A stretch of 42,933 nt of DNA, taken from Clostridia bacterium BRH_c25 (GTDB lineage: Bacteria > Bacillota_A > Clostridia > Lutisporales > Lutisporaceae). The DNA is taken from contig LOES01000029.1 in assembly GCA_001515955.1 (NCBI GenBank), positions 1 to 42,933 of the forward strand, given 5' to 3'. A program made the position numbers and the translations under genes. Of this stretch, positions 31,423-40,428 are shown in pieces; position 1 is the stretch's first letter; every line of letters begins with the position of its first letter. The notes under the pieces were generated by a model. That model did not search any database. It was given only the letters and a program-made list of their open reading frames with translations, and had not been told where the DNA came from.

Positions 31423-34400
31423 TCAACCTCTATTCCTTGCCAGAACCTCTAATATTCCCCGCTCATAACAATTCCTGACTCCTCCCAAATGCTTGATCCC
31501 TTCGATGCAATATTGGCTGACTGTCAGAGGGAGATGAACTTCAAAGATTCCTTTGAGTCTTGAATTCCTGTTCAGTTGAATTTTTATTTCCGCTTTCACC
31601 CTGCAGACCAGGCCAAGCTCATAGGGGCTTTTCAGCTTCTCGGAATATGCTTCGCTTCTTCGCATGCACTCCAAGGCTTCCTCATATCTTGCTTCCCTTA
31701 TAAGAAGAAGTGCCATATAGCCTTCTGCCGTAGACCGTCCCAGCAGAGTATCCATTTGATTGTAATCCTTTATTGCCTTTATGAAGTAACTCTTCGCCCT
31801 CTGATAATCCCCCATATCAAAAGCGGCTTTGCCGGCATTGGTGTTGAATACTGCTATTCCCTTGAATATCTTCTTTTCATTGCAGATATTCATTGCTTTG
31901 TCATAGTACTTCAGTGCCTCTGAAAATTTCATATTGTAACGGCGTATTTCCCCTATATAATTATAAGCGGCTGCTATATTCAGCGAATATCTGTCCTCCT
32001 GCCTGTTAAAAGCTTCAAACACTCCAATGGAGTGCTTCAAGGTCTCCTCAGCCTCTTTATAGTTTTCTGTCATCAGTCTCTGCAAACCCTTCAACCGAAG
32101 CAAAATGCCCATCTCTTTCATCTGATTATACTGATCTGCAAGCTCTATTCCTTTTTTCAGATACTCCTGCATCAGGTCTGTGTTGTGAATCTGAATACCG
32201 TAATATATCATCTGTCTGCAGCCCTTCAGGGTATATGCACAGTCTCCGGCTTCGGAAGCCCGCTCCAGTAAATGCCTGACTGCCTTTATTCCCAGCTTGT
32301 ATTCCCCTTCCTGAATGCAGTATCTGCCTTTTATATAATATAAAGCAAGCTCCAATGCAAGTATCTCCTGAGATTCCTTCTCCTGCCCCTTGATATCCTT
32401 AAGCTGCTCCTCCAGTTCCTCCAGATATTTGATGGATTCCTCCTGATCCGGAAAGACGCCCCCTTCTACTCTCACATCATTGTACAGAACAGGAAAAAGC
32501 TCATGACTGAAATCGGAATACTCATCCAGGCTCTTGATACGGTAATTCAATGCTGCCAGCTTGTTGCCCCCGTTTGTAAAATGGTATATCAGTCTGGGAT
32601 AAATGAATTTATCTTCAAAGCCGCCCTTAAGTCTTTTCTCCATAGCCTTCCCTATGCGATTATGCAACAGCCTCTTCCTTGAAGGGGACTGAAGCCCGTA
32701 TATGAATTCCCTCAGCTTGTTATGGGTGAATTCGAAGCTTATATCCTCTCCGTTTTCTACTTCTTTTATAATGTACCTACCCTGCAGCTCCTCCAATATA
32801 TCCAAAAGCTCAAATTCATCCCTGCCACTTATGATTTGCAGCATATCCAGATCAACTCTGTCAAAAAACATCGATACAATATTAAGAAGAGTCATACCTT
32901 CTTCCGATATGTCCATAATTCTGCTCTTCAATATGTCCTGAGCCTTACCGGATATTCCGCCTAAAACCCCCTTTTCTTTGACAGTGCTCAGAAGCTCTAT
33001 AAGGAAAAAGGCATTTCCTTCTGTCTCAGCATATATTCTTTCCGCAAGCTCCTGAGACAGCAACTGCTCCGGAAATAGTTCCTTTATGAACTCTCCCACT
33101 TCAGCTTTTGTAAACCTTGAAAGTATAAGCTTCTCCAGCAGTCCATCCTTTACCATGGCTGAGATAAACTGCTCCACCCTTTTTTCATAGCTGTTGCGGC
33201 AGGTAGCAATCATCATAACCCCGTTGCCGCCCAGGCGCCTCAACACAAATCCAAGCAGTCTGATACTGCTGCTGTCCATCCAGTGCATGTCCTCAAAGAC
33301 AATTATCAGCTTCTTTTTCCGGCAGACTCTTTTCAGTACCTCCAGCACCGCATCCTCAATCACCTTGTACTTTACCTTGTCCGTGCGCTCAGTCAGCATG
33401 TCGGCAGCAGCCTGCACCTCCGGGTCAAAAGCAGGAAACAACCTTACTATTATGTTTTTCCAGAGCTGTGGTATTTCTATGCTTTCTTCCTTTATAATCT
33501 CTGCCAAGGTCGAAAAAACCTGATTCCAAGGCTTAAGAGGGTAATCCTCCTCAGCCTGATAACAGCTGGACTTAACTACAAACAGACTGCTTTCATCCAC
33601 ATTCTCGAAAAACCGGTCCTTAAGCCTTGTCTTTCCTATTCCCGCCTCGCCTACTATCAGAATTGACTTGTACTCCTTCTGAAGGCTGAAGCTATCATAC
33701 TGCTTCCTTATTGTATCCAATTCCCTGGACCGTCCGAAGAAAAAACCCCTGGCGCTGTCTTTCTTCCTATCCTCAAAGCTTCGTCTTGCCAGACTATCCT
33801 TGTACAGCTTCTCAGTCACAGTATCAGGTGCAATACCAAGCTCCTGTTTCAAAGTGTGCTTAAGCCGGAGATGGAGTTCTTCCACCTTATGATATGCACC
33901 TATTTTCCCATAGCTCTCCATAAGCAGTCTATAAGGCCTTTCATCCAAGGGATCCTCGTTGATAAGGAGCTTTGCATAATATTCAAGCTTACTGTTCTCA
34001 TTCATTTCACCCCATTGGCTGAGCAGCTCATATAGCTTGAGGATATACAAGTCTCTATAATGTTCCCTGCACTGGAACATCCATTCCTCATACTTCTCTC
34101 CATCCTTAACCAGGAAGCCTTTCAGGAATTCACCGCCATAAGCCTCCACCGAGCTCTCCTTATTCTCCATGAACTCCTGCAGGTCTGTTTGTATGCAAAT
34201 CTCAGGGTTAAGCAATACTGTTGATTTTTGAGGTGATATGATGATATCCGAACCGAAGGCCTTCCGTATCATGTATAAAGCGTGACGCAGATTTTTTCTG
34301 GCTGTTTCTTCATCGGTCTCCCCCCAGAGCAGATTCACCAGCTCATCCCGTGAAGCCTGTCTTTTTACAACAATATAGTAAAACAAAGCCTCCGCCTTTT

Positions 34401-34476
34401 TAAAGGGAAATATTATCTGCCCGCTATCTGTTAGAACCATCGGGGCTTGAAGCAGCTTGACCTGTACCGGATTCAT
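31423..34476 (-). CDS. Large BTAD-AAA-TPR transcriptional regulator
   Basis: This 1017-residue protein has a winged-helix DNA-binding domain (about 1-95), a bacterial transcriptional activation domain (BTAD, about 95-235; EECREHYRDLYILKLYELLS-like), an AAA/STAND ATPase with Walker A GEAGIGKT (276-283) and Walker B LIIVFEDMHWMD, and a long C-terminal TPR region (from about 650). This matches the SARP/AfsR-like and MalT-like signal-transduction ATPases that activate transcription after ligand binding. The start has AAGGTGATTGG. An imperfect stem (31390-31428) overlaps its stop codon. It is alone on its strand between the 116-residue gene and the prolyl-tRNA editing gene. The target genes are unknown. 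Confidence 0.88.
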   Translation of the reverse strand: MNPVQVKLLQAPMVLTDSGQIIFPFKKAEALFYYIVVKRQASRDELVNLLWGETDEETARKNLRHALYMIRKAFGSDIIISPQKSTVLLNPEICIQTDLQEFMENKESSVEAYGGEFLKGFLVKDGEKYEEWMFQCREHYRDLYILKLYELLSQWGEMNENSKLEYYAKLLINEDPLDERPYRLLMESYGKIGAYHKVEELHLRLKHTLKQELGIAPDTVTEKLYKDSLARRSFEDRKKDSARGFFFGRSRELDTIRKQYDSFSLQKEYKSILIVGEAGIGKTRLKDRFFENVDESSLFVVKSSCYQAEEDYPLKPWNQVFSTLAEIIKEESIEIPQLWKNIIVRLFPAFDPEVQAAADMLTERTDKVKYKVIEDAVLEVLKRVCRKKKLIIVFEDMHWMDSSSIRLLGFVLRRLGGNGVMMIATCRNSYEKRVEQFISAMVKDGLLEKLILSRFTKAEVGEFIKELFPEQLLSQELAERIYAETEGNAFFLIELLSTVKEKGVLGGISGKAQDILKSRIMDISEEGMTLLNIVSMFFDRVDLDMLQIISGRDEFELLDILEELQGRYIIKEVENGEDISFEFTHNKLREFIYGLQSPSRKRLLHNRIGKAMEKRLKGGFEDKFIYPRLIYHFTNGGNKLAALNYRIKSLDEYSDFSHELFPVLYNDVRVEGGVFPDQEESIKYLEELEEQLKDIKGQEKESQEILALELALYYIKGRYCIQEGEYKLGIKAVRHLLERASEAGDCAYTLKGCRQMIYYGIQIHNTDLMQEYLKKGIELADQYNQMKEMGILLRLKGLQRLMTENYKEAEETLKHSIGVFEAFNRQEDRYSLNIAAAYNYIGEIRRYNMKFSEALKYYDKAMNICNEKKIFKGIAVFNTNAGKAAFDMGDYQRAKSYFIKAIKDYNQMDTLLGRSTAEGYMALLLIREARYEEALECMRRSEAYSEKLKSPYELGLVCRVKAEIKIQLNRNSRLKGIFEVHLPLTVSQYCIEGIKHLGGVRNCYERGILEVLARNRG

Positions 34477-34599
34477 CCAATCACCTTCTTTTCCTTATCA
34501 AATCCTCAAACATACATTTATTTTAACATATCTTTTTGTACTGAGTGAATTTTTACTTTCTTATACTTTACAAGATACTCCAGTCTTCGATACCTCGTC

Positions 34600-34706
34600 T
34601 GTCATTCTGAGTTAGCGAAGAATCTTATCCTTGTGAGTTTGGCTCGGACAAATACTCAAAAGTATTCCTTAAGAGTCTTAGATCCTTCACTTTGTTCAGG
34701 ATGACA
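34600..34706. repeat. MITE-like element with imperfect terminal inverted repeats
   Basis: The ends TGTCATTCTGAG (34600-34611) and, on the other strand, TGTCATCCTGAA (from 34706) match at 10 of 12 positions. The similarity extends inward (GCGAAGAATCTT versus GTGAAGGATCT). The CATTCTGA...AGAATCTT...AGATCCTTC...CAGGATGACA pattern is like the non-coding palindromic repeats found in many bacterial genomes. It is about 107 bases and lies in the 335-base gap between the BTAD regulator and the prolyl-tRNA editing gene. The rest of the gap shows no clear signal. Confidence 0.6.
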
Positions 34707-34811
34707 TTCATACTGATTTGCAATTTCAATACTAAGCTTGCATAATTTTTCAATTGTGATAGGATAATTATACATAACTTCATATGAAATGCATGGGAGG
34801 GAAACAAAAAA

Positions 34812-35303
34812 ATGTCTGAAAACGAAAAGAAAGTATATGATGCGTTAAAGCAGTTGGAGATTCCATATGCTCATTACGAGCACGCAGCAGTATATACAAT
34901 TCCGGAGATTGATGACTTGAAGTTGGATATGGATGGTCAGCATTGCAAAAATCTCTTTGTCAGGAATGACAAAGGGAATAAACATTACCTTATCCTTGTG
35001 TCCCAGGAAAAGAGAGTAGACCTGAAAACCCTTCAAGCACAGATAGGCAGCACCCGCTTAAGCTTTGCTTCAGAAGAAAGACTTCTTAAGCACCTGGGCC
35101 TGACCCCTGGCTCTGTCACTCCTTTTGGGCTGTTGAACGATGAAGAAAAGAAAGTCATAGTTATTATAGATGAAGAGCTTAAGAATTCAAATAATATATG
35201 CCTTCACCCCAATGTCAACACAGCTACCGTATCAATATCCTATGATGGCCTTATGAAGTTCCTCAAATGGCGGGGTAATGAGTTCAGATATGTGAAAATC
35301 TAA
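34812..35303 (+). CDS. proX: Prolyl-tRNA editing protein (YbaK/ProX family)
   Basis: The 163-residue protein belongs to the YbaK/aminoacyl-tRNA deacylase family and should remove wrongly attached alanine or cysteine from tRNA(Pro). Typical features are YAHYEHAAVYT near the start, GQHCKNLFVRN with the catalytic-site lysine, PGSVTPFGL, and the C-terminal HPNVNTATVSIS. Its length is normal for stand-alone ProXp/PrdX proteins. The ATG has GGGAGGG ten bases upstream. It is monocistronic and ends in a strong hairpin shared with the convergent etfA gene. Confidence 0.92.
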   Translation: MSENEKKVYDALKQLEIPYAHYEHAAVYTIPEIDDLKLDMDGQHCKNLFVRNDKGNKHYLILVSQEKRVDLKTLQAQIGSTRLSFASEERLLKHLGLTPGSVTPFGLLNDEEKKVIVIIDEELKNSNNICLHPNVNTATVSISYDGLMKFLKWRGNEFRYVKI

Positions 35304-35304
35304 G

Positions 35305-35354
35305 AAGAACCTCTATCAAGGTTGAAGTGCACTCCACCTGATAGAGGTTCTTTT
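35305..35354. terminator. Terminator between proX and etfA
   Basis: AAGAACCTCTATCA (35305-35318) pairs perfectly with TGATAGAGGTTCTT (35339-35352), 14 bp, with further pairing (GGT/ACC) inside the loop. TTTT follows on the plus strand. On the minus strand the exit is CTTAGATTTTC, a weaker tract, so it may also end the etf operon. Confidence 0.8.
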
Positions 35355-35365
35355 CAAATATATTA

Positions 35366-36355
35366 CTATTTCCCTATGCTTTCAATCAGCAGTGGCAGTA
35401 TTTCCTTTGCGTCACCCACAAGGCCAACGTCGGATACCTTGAATACATCCGCACTTTCATCCCTGTTTATATTAATAATCATACCCGAATCCTTCATTCC
35501 GCAGATATGATGTGTCGCACCGGAAATCCCGAAGCCGATATATACTTTAGGCCGGATACTTTTCCCGCTGGTTCCGATCATGAGGTGTTCACCATCAGCC
35601 CAGCCCTCATCTACTGCCGGGCGGGTGCAGCCAACAGATCCTCCAAGCTTTTCTGCCAGCTGCTGCAGCATATTCCAATGCTCTTTGTCTCCCACTCCAA
35701 AGCCTCCGCAGACCACTATCTCCGCCTCTTCTAAAGGTATCCCCTTTATTTCTTCCTTGCATATGCGTAAAGGCTGCAGTGTGATCTCCAAATCCTTCAG
35801 AAAATCCAGATTTACTGTCTCGACTTCCCCATCAGTATGTCTCTCTTCTGCCTTGTTCAGGATTCCGGGCTTGATGCTGGCCATCTGAGGACGATGCTGC
35901 GGTATTAATATATCTCCCAGCACTTTCCCTCCAAAAGCCGGAACTACAGCAATCATATTGTCATTACCATCAATTTTCAGTTCAATACTGTGTGCCGCCA
36001 CACCGGTCTTTACTCTTACCGCCACCATAGGTGCAAGCTGCGAGCCTGTATAAGTGGCTCCAAACAGTAATATATGAGGGTCATGGCTTTTTATCAGCTT
36101 TACAAGAACACTTGCATAATATTCCGGCTGGTAAAGCTTAAGCCTCTCATCATCTGCCGTATAAACCTTCTCAGCCCCGTACTCCATACAAGTCTTGCCC
36201 AACTGCTCCACATCATGTCCAATAACAACCGCCGCTATCTTTCCGGGATCGCTCATCTTTTTTTGGAGGCAGACGGCTTCATTCAACAGCTCCAGGGATA
36301 CATTTGCTATATTGCCTTGATTTTGTTCAATGAATACCCAAATATCCTTTGTCAT
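35366..36355 (-). CDS. etfA: Electron transfer flavoprotein subunit alpha
   Basis: The 329-residue protein has the EtfA C-terminal FAD-binding domain with the family signature: TRPAVDEGW, GTSGKSIRPKVYIGFGISGATHHICGM, ININRDESADVF and VGLVGDAKEILP. The N-terminal half is an adenine-nucleotide-type fold. With EtfB it carries electrons to or from the acyl-CoA dehydrogenase encoded two genes upstream. Its start overlaps the end of etfB by four bases, so translation is coupled. There is no N-terminal ferredoxin or rubredoxin extension. It is the last gene of the operon. Confidence 0.95.
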   Translation of the reverse strand: MTKDIWVFIEQNQGNIANVSLELLNEAVCLQKKMSDPGKIAAVVIGHDVEQLGKTCMEYGAEKVYTADDERLKLYQPEYYASVLVKLIKSHDPHILLFGATYTGSQLAPMVAVRVKTGVAAHSIELKIDGNDNMIAVVPAFGGKVLGDILIPQHRPQMASIKPGILNKAEERHTDGEVETVNLDFLKDLEITLQPLRICKEEIKGIPLEEAEIVVCGGFGVGDKEHWNMLQQLAEKLGGSVGCTRPAVDEGWADGEHLMIGTSGKSIRPKVYIGFGISGATHHICGMKDSGMIININRDESADVFKVSDVGLVGDAKEILPLLIESIGK

Positions 36356-37194
36356 TTTATTGCCCCCATTTCACAACCAATATTATATGAATCCAAGTTG
36401 ACCCCATTGGCTCTGAGCTTGTCAAACAAAACCTGTACGAGCTCTTCTTTGCTTCCTTTTATGATTTCACATTTCCTGCTCATATCCGGTGAGAAAATGC
36501 CCCCTGGTTGAGTAGGGGAACCGGCAATGCCGATATGGGCCTCATCCAATGCTAAATCTTCGGATGTAAACATTTCATACGGTTTCTTTTTAGCTTTCAT
36601 TACACCCATTATTGTAGTCAATCTGGGAGTATTTATTTCTCTTGTGACAGCCAGAACCATAGGTGCTTTTCCAAGCCATTCCATATATCCATTCTCTACT
36701 TTTGTTTTTATGTTTATTTCGCCGTTATCCTTGATATCACATTCAATAACGCTCCAAAGGTGCGGTAATCCCAGCCATTCACCCAATTGTGAGGAAACCT
36801 GCGCAGTAGCTCCATCACCGGTTTGGGAGCCGGTTATTACTATATCGGCACCGCCGATTTTCTCTATACCCTTGGCCAGGACATAGGAAGTAGCAAGGGT
36901 ATCGGCTCCTGCAAACTTTCTGTCACTCAGCAGGTAAGCTTCATCAGCACCCATAGCCAGTCCTTCAAGCAAATTAGCTTCTGCATTAGGCGGCGCCATA
37001 CTCATCAATATTACTTTACCGCCATGCTTTTCTTTTATTCTTAAAGCCTCTTCAATAGCATGCCTGTCCTCGGGATTGATTATCGTAGGAATTCCTTCTC
37101 TGCGTATTGTTTTTTTTACAGGATCAATAGTTATATCATTGTAATATTTAGGATCGGGAATAGGTTTAATACAAACAACAATTTTGCAGTTCAT
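36352..37194 (-). CDS. etfB: Electron transfer flavoprotein subunit beta
   Basis: The 280-residue EtfB begins CKIVVCIKPIPDP and has the nucleotide motif GSQTGDGATAQVSSQLGEWLG. The DGxTAQV form resembles that of clostridial electron-bifurcating ETFs, where a second FAD binds here, rather than the AMP-type form of mitochondrial ETFs. Bifurcation is therefore possible but not shown. It lies 24 bases downstream of the acyl-CoA dehydrogenase gene and overlaps etfA. The C-terminal ~35 residues extend past the core. Confidence 0.95.
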   Translation of the reverse strand: MNCKIVVCIKPIPDPKYYNDITIDPVKKTIRREGIPTIINPEDRHAIEEALRIKEKHGGKVILMSMAPPNAEANLLEGLAMGADEAYLLSDRKFAGADTLATSYVLAKGIEKIGGADIVITGSQTGDGATAQVSSQLGEWLGLPHLWSVIECDIKDNGEINIKTKVENGYMEWLGKAPMVLAVTREINTPRLTTIMGVMKAKKKPYEMFTSEDLALDEAHIGIAGSPTQPGGIFSPDMSRKCEIIKGSKEELVQVLFDKLRANGVNLDSYNIGCEMGAIK

Positions 37195-37218
37195 CTCTTC
37201 TCACCTTCTTTGTGCGAT

Positions 37219-38364
37219 TTATCTCAGAACATTTCCGGCAATTACAATTTTCTGTATATGCGATGTTCCACCTGAAGGGATTGATGCAAGAGCATCTCTT
37301 AAGAAACGTCCCACAGGATATTCATTGATAATTCCGTATCCACCCATCAAATCCATAGTTCTTTTTGCAGCACTCACTGCCGCTTCGCTGGAATGAAGCT
37401 TTGCCATGGCAAATTCCGTAGTGCATGGAATACCTGCATCCTTCATCCCTGCTGCACGGTAAGTCAGCATATTTGCTGTTTCGTAGTCAAGCTTGTTCTC
37501 AGCAATAATGAATTGAATAGACTGAAGCTTGGAAATAGGATTTCCGTATAAAATACGCTCTTTGGAAAACTTAATGCTTTCCTCCAGGCATCCCCTCAAT
37601 ATACCTACACAAATTGCCGACATACCGGCACGCCCTACTTCACCTATTGTTGCCATAGCTATTTTCGCTCCATCGCCTTCTTTTTGCAACATTTGCTCCG
37701 GTTCGACTTCAACATTTGCATAAATAACGTCCCCTGTAACAGAGCCTCTTAACCCCAGTTTATGTTCTTTTCTTCCTGCCGAATGGCCCGCCATGCCTTT
37801 TTCGAGAATAAATGCAGTCAATTGTGCACGTCCCTTTGCATCAGTCCCTGTACGTACGGTACAAACATCGATGTCTGCTACATGTGAATTAGTAATAAAG
37901 CACTTGCGTCCGTTAATGACCCATTTTCCGTCCTTTAGCTCACCGGTTGATTTTTGCCCCATAAAGTCGGAGCCCCCACCGGGCTCGGTAACTGAAAGCC
38001 CCCCTATTTTTTTACCACTGCAAAGATCAGGCAAGTACTTTTTCTTTTGCTCTTCATTACCGTAATAGAGTATGGCAGCAACAGCCAAGTGGTGTGTCAT
38101 AAGTGCGATCCCAAGCCCTGCCGAATAGCGGGATATTTCTTCTATGCAGATGGCTCTTTCCACGTGACCTAATCCTGTCCCACCAAATTCTTCAGGAGCA
38201 AATATCCCGTTAATGCCCATTTCTCCCATCAGAGGAAACAAATCTACAGGACAAACATCCTCCTCATCCCAGGCGGCCGCTTTTGGAGCAACCTCTCTTT
38301 CGGCAAATTCCCTGACTGCTTTACGCAGCATTTCCTGCTCCTCTGTAAATTTAAAAAATTGCAT
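37219..38364 (-). CDS. Acyl-CoA dehydrogenase family protein with altered active site
   Basis: The 381-residue flavoprotein has the usual three acyl-CoA dehydrogenase domains: the N-terminal helical part (FAEREVAPKAAAWD), the FAD motif GLSVTEPGGGSDFMGQKST and FITNSHVADIDV, and the C-terminal MDLMGGYGIINEYPVGRFLRDA. Near the end, where butyryl-CoA dehydrogenases have YEGTSxxQ with the catalytic glutamate, this protein has SGGTSHIQ, placing Gly365 at that position. No glutamate is seen at the isovaleryl-type alternative position before the GR motif either. It probably works with EtfAB encoded directly downstream, but the reaction may not be ordinary dehydrogenation. Confidence 0.92.
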   Translation of the reverse strand: MQFFKFTEEQEMLRKAVREFAEREVAPKAAAWDEEDVCPVDLFPLMGEMGINGIFAPEEFGGTGLGHVERAICIEEISRYSAGLGIALMTHHLAVAAILYYGNEEQKKKYLPDLCSGKKIGGLSVTEPGGGSDFMGQKSTGELKDGKWVINGRKCFITNSHVADIDVCTVRTGTDAKGRAQLTAFILEKGMAGHSAGRKEHKLGLRGSVTGDVIYANVEVEPEQMLQKEGDGAKIAMATIGEVGRAGMSAICVGILRGCLEESIKFSKERILYGNPISKLQSIQFIIAENKLDYETANMLTYRAAGMKDAGIPCTTEFAMAKLHSSEAAVSAAKRTMDLMGGYGIINEYPVGRFLRDALASIPSGGTSHIQKIVIAGNVLR

Positions 38365-38400
38365 ATAATCTCCTCCTCAAATAAATATATAATTTAACCT

Positions 38401-39510
38401 CTATGGAATAAGAACAGCCTTGATGACCTTTTTCTGTTCCATCATCTGCAGTGCCCTATCGGCTTCTATAAGCGGTATCCGATGGGAAATCATCTTTGTA
38501 AGCAGCTCTTTGTTTTTTTCATACATCTTTATTGCCTGGTAAGTGTTTTTTATATCACCCACCCATACACCTTTTACAGTGGCATTTTTACGCACAACAT
38601 CCCTGAACCAGTTTATTCTTGCCTCGCCTACATCTACTGCTATACCCGCCGATGCGTAGGTTCCGTTTGTTGCCGTATAACGAATGCCCTCTTCAACGGC
38701 TTCTTTGGTACCCGCCAGCTCAAGCACAATATCGCCGCCGCGCCCGTCGGTATATTCAAGCACCCTCTCCAGACGCTCCTCAAGGGTAGTCTGATTGCGG
38801 TTGATAATATGTGTCGCACCTGCTTCAAGGCATAGCTCCAGCCGTTCCTTGGTGCCGCCGATCACAATGATGTTTTTCGCACCTGCTTCTTTGGCGAATA
38901 AAACAGCGTAGATACCCAGAGGGCCGGGACCTTGAATCACAACATTGTCCGAAGGATCAATCCGTATTTGTTCGAATGTACAGGCCGTTGTAGTTCCGGC
39001 ACAGCATGCAGATGCATATGGAATATAGTCCTCCCCGGGGTTTATATCACTTACCTTGACAATCCGTATAATCTCGGTTTCCGGAGTAAGCAGCATATGG
39101 GATGAATAGCTGCCGTTCAAATAGGGATAATCGTTTATGGATTTGGAAAAACCATAGCTCCAGCGGGAGGAGCAGGTATAATTCTTTCTTTTGATCAGGC
39201 AGTTGTAGCAGGTCTTGCAGCTTACCCCCCGGTTCCAGACAATCAGGTCTCCCTCTTCCAATTCATAGTTGAAAATATCCTTGCGTCCTGCATTTACTTT
39301 GTCTACATAGCCTATCCCCTCATGTCCGAGAATCATCGGCAGATGACTGCGCTTATCTTCGCCCTTCCATACATGTACATCTGAACCGCATATCCCCGAT
39401 GCAGCTATTTTTACGAGGACTTCACCGCCCTCGGGCACCGGCATATCAAATTCTCTGTATTGCAAAGGCTTTCCAAATTCTTCTACCACCATTGCATAAA
39501 CTTTATTCAT
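38401..39510 (-). CDS. Zinc-dependent medium-chain alcohol dehydrogenase
   Basis: The 369-residue MDR-family enzyme has the catalytic zinc ligands in CGSDVHVW and GHEGIGYV, a four-cysteine structural zinc loop (CKTCYNCLIKRKNYTC), and the Rossmann motif GPGPLGIYAVLFAKEAGA. This fits NAD-linked oxidation of a polyol, secondary alcohol or threonine-like hydroxy compound. A 7-bp repeat (TTATACC/GGTATAA, 39526-39550) lies in the 95-base gap separating it from the enoyl-CoA hydratase gene upstream. The acyl-CoA dehydrogenase starts 36 bases downstream. The substrate is unknown. Confidence 0.92.
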   Translation of the reverse strand: MNKVYAMVVEEFGKPLQYREFDMPVPEGGEVLVKIAASGICGSDVHVWKGEDKRSHLPMILGHEGIGYVDKVNAGRKDIFNYELEEGDLIVWNRGVSCKTCYNCLIKRKNYTCSSRWSYGFSKSINDYPYLNGSYSSHMLLTPETEIIRIVKVSDINPGEDYIPYASACCAGTTTACTFEQIRIDPSDNVVIQGPGPLGIYAVLFAKEAGAKNIIVIGGTKERLELCLEAGATHIINRNQTTLEERLERVLEYTDGRGGDIVLELAGTKEAVEEGIRYTATNGTYASAGIAVDVGEARINWFRDVVRKNATVKGVWVGDIKNTYQAIKMYEKNKELLTKMISHRIPLIEADRALQMMEQKKVIKAVLIP

Positions 39511-39605
39511 GGCTATCTATACATATTATACCCTAATAAAAAAGGTATAACATAATCCCCCTTTTCCTTCAGTACTTTTTCTATAGCTTGAAATACCGGC
39601 TTTAC

Positions 39606-40385
39606 TTATTTTCCTTTAAAGTCAGGACTGCGCTTTTCAATAAATGCCTTCATACCCTCAACCTTGTCCTCTGTACTTAGGGTCGTCGTATAGGCTTCCG
39701 CCTCATAAGAAATGCCCGATGCAAGGTCAACATTCATACCCACATTTATGGCATGCTTCGCCATTTTAATTGCTACCGGAGCCTTTGACATAATAAGCTT
39801 TGCTGTCTTAATACTTTCATCCAGCAGATTATCTGCCTCTGCAAGCTTATCTGCCAGTCCTATCCGGTATGCCTCCTCTGCAGATATCATCTCACCAGTA
39901 AAAATAAAGTATTTGGCTCTGCCCTTGCCAATCAAGCGAGGCAGTCTCTGGGTCCCTCCGAAGCATGGGATGATCCCCAGGTTAACCTCCGGCTGGCCAA
40001 ATTTCGCTTTCACCGATACAATTCTTATGTCACATGCCATTGCAAGCTCACAGCCGCCACCCAGGGCATATCCGTTCACAGCTGCAATTACCGGCTTATC
40101 TATCTCCTCTATATAGGAGAAAACCTTCTGTGCCAGCATGGCCATGGCGCGGCCTTCCAAAATTGTGAGACCACTCAGCTGGGAAATGTCGGCACCGGCT
40201 ACGAAAGCTTTTTCTCCACCTCCGGTAATGATGATGGCCTTGGTTTCATTATCCCAGTGGGCTTCTCTCAAGGCTGAATTCAATTCGTCCAAGGTCTCTA
40301 TATTCAAGGCATTCAGTGCCTTGGGCCTGTTCATTGTTATAAGCGTAATCCCGTCTGTTTTTTCTACCAGTAAATTTATATACAT
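39606..40385 (-). CDS. Enoyl-CoA hydratase/crotonase family protein
   Basis: The 259-residue protein has the crotonase-fold oxyanion-hole segments AFVAGADISQL and NGYALGGGCELAMACD and both catalytic glutamates of true hydratases (in GGCELA and GQPEVNLGIIP). It ends with a normal C-terminal trimerisation helix (AFIEKRSPDFKGK). It should add water to a 2-enoyl-CoA or run the reverse reaction. In the operon it lies between an IlvD-type dehydratase and a zinc dehydrogenase, so the substrate may carry extra hydroxyls; this is inference. No thiolase or hydroxyacyl-CoA dehydrogenase is in the window. Confidence 0.93.
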   Translation of the reverse strand: MYINLLVEKTDGITLITMNRPKALNALNIETLDELNSALREAHWDNETKAIIITGGGEKAFVAGADISQLSGLTILEGRAMAMLAQKVFSYIEEIDKPVIAAVNGYALGGGCELAMACDIRIVSVKAKFGQPEVNLGIIPCFGGTQRLPRLIGKGRAKYFIFTGEMISAEEAYRIGLADKLAEADNLLDESIKTAKLIMSKAPVAIKMAKHAINVGMNVDLASGISYEAEAYTTTLSTEDKVEGMKAFIEKRSPDFKGK

Positions 40386-40428
40386 AGTCTATCCCCTCTA
40401 CATGCACCTGCAAAAGTGCGTATAATCT

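Noticed and set aside
34625..34807. 60-codon minus-strand reading frame
   Set aside because: It covers the MITE-like palindromic repeat, has no ribosome binding site and no protein-like composition.
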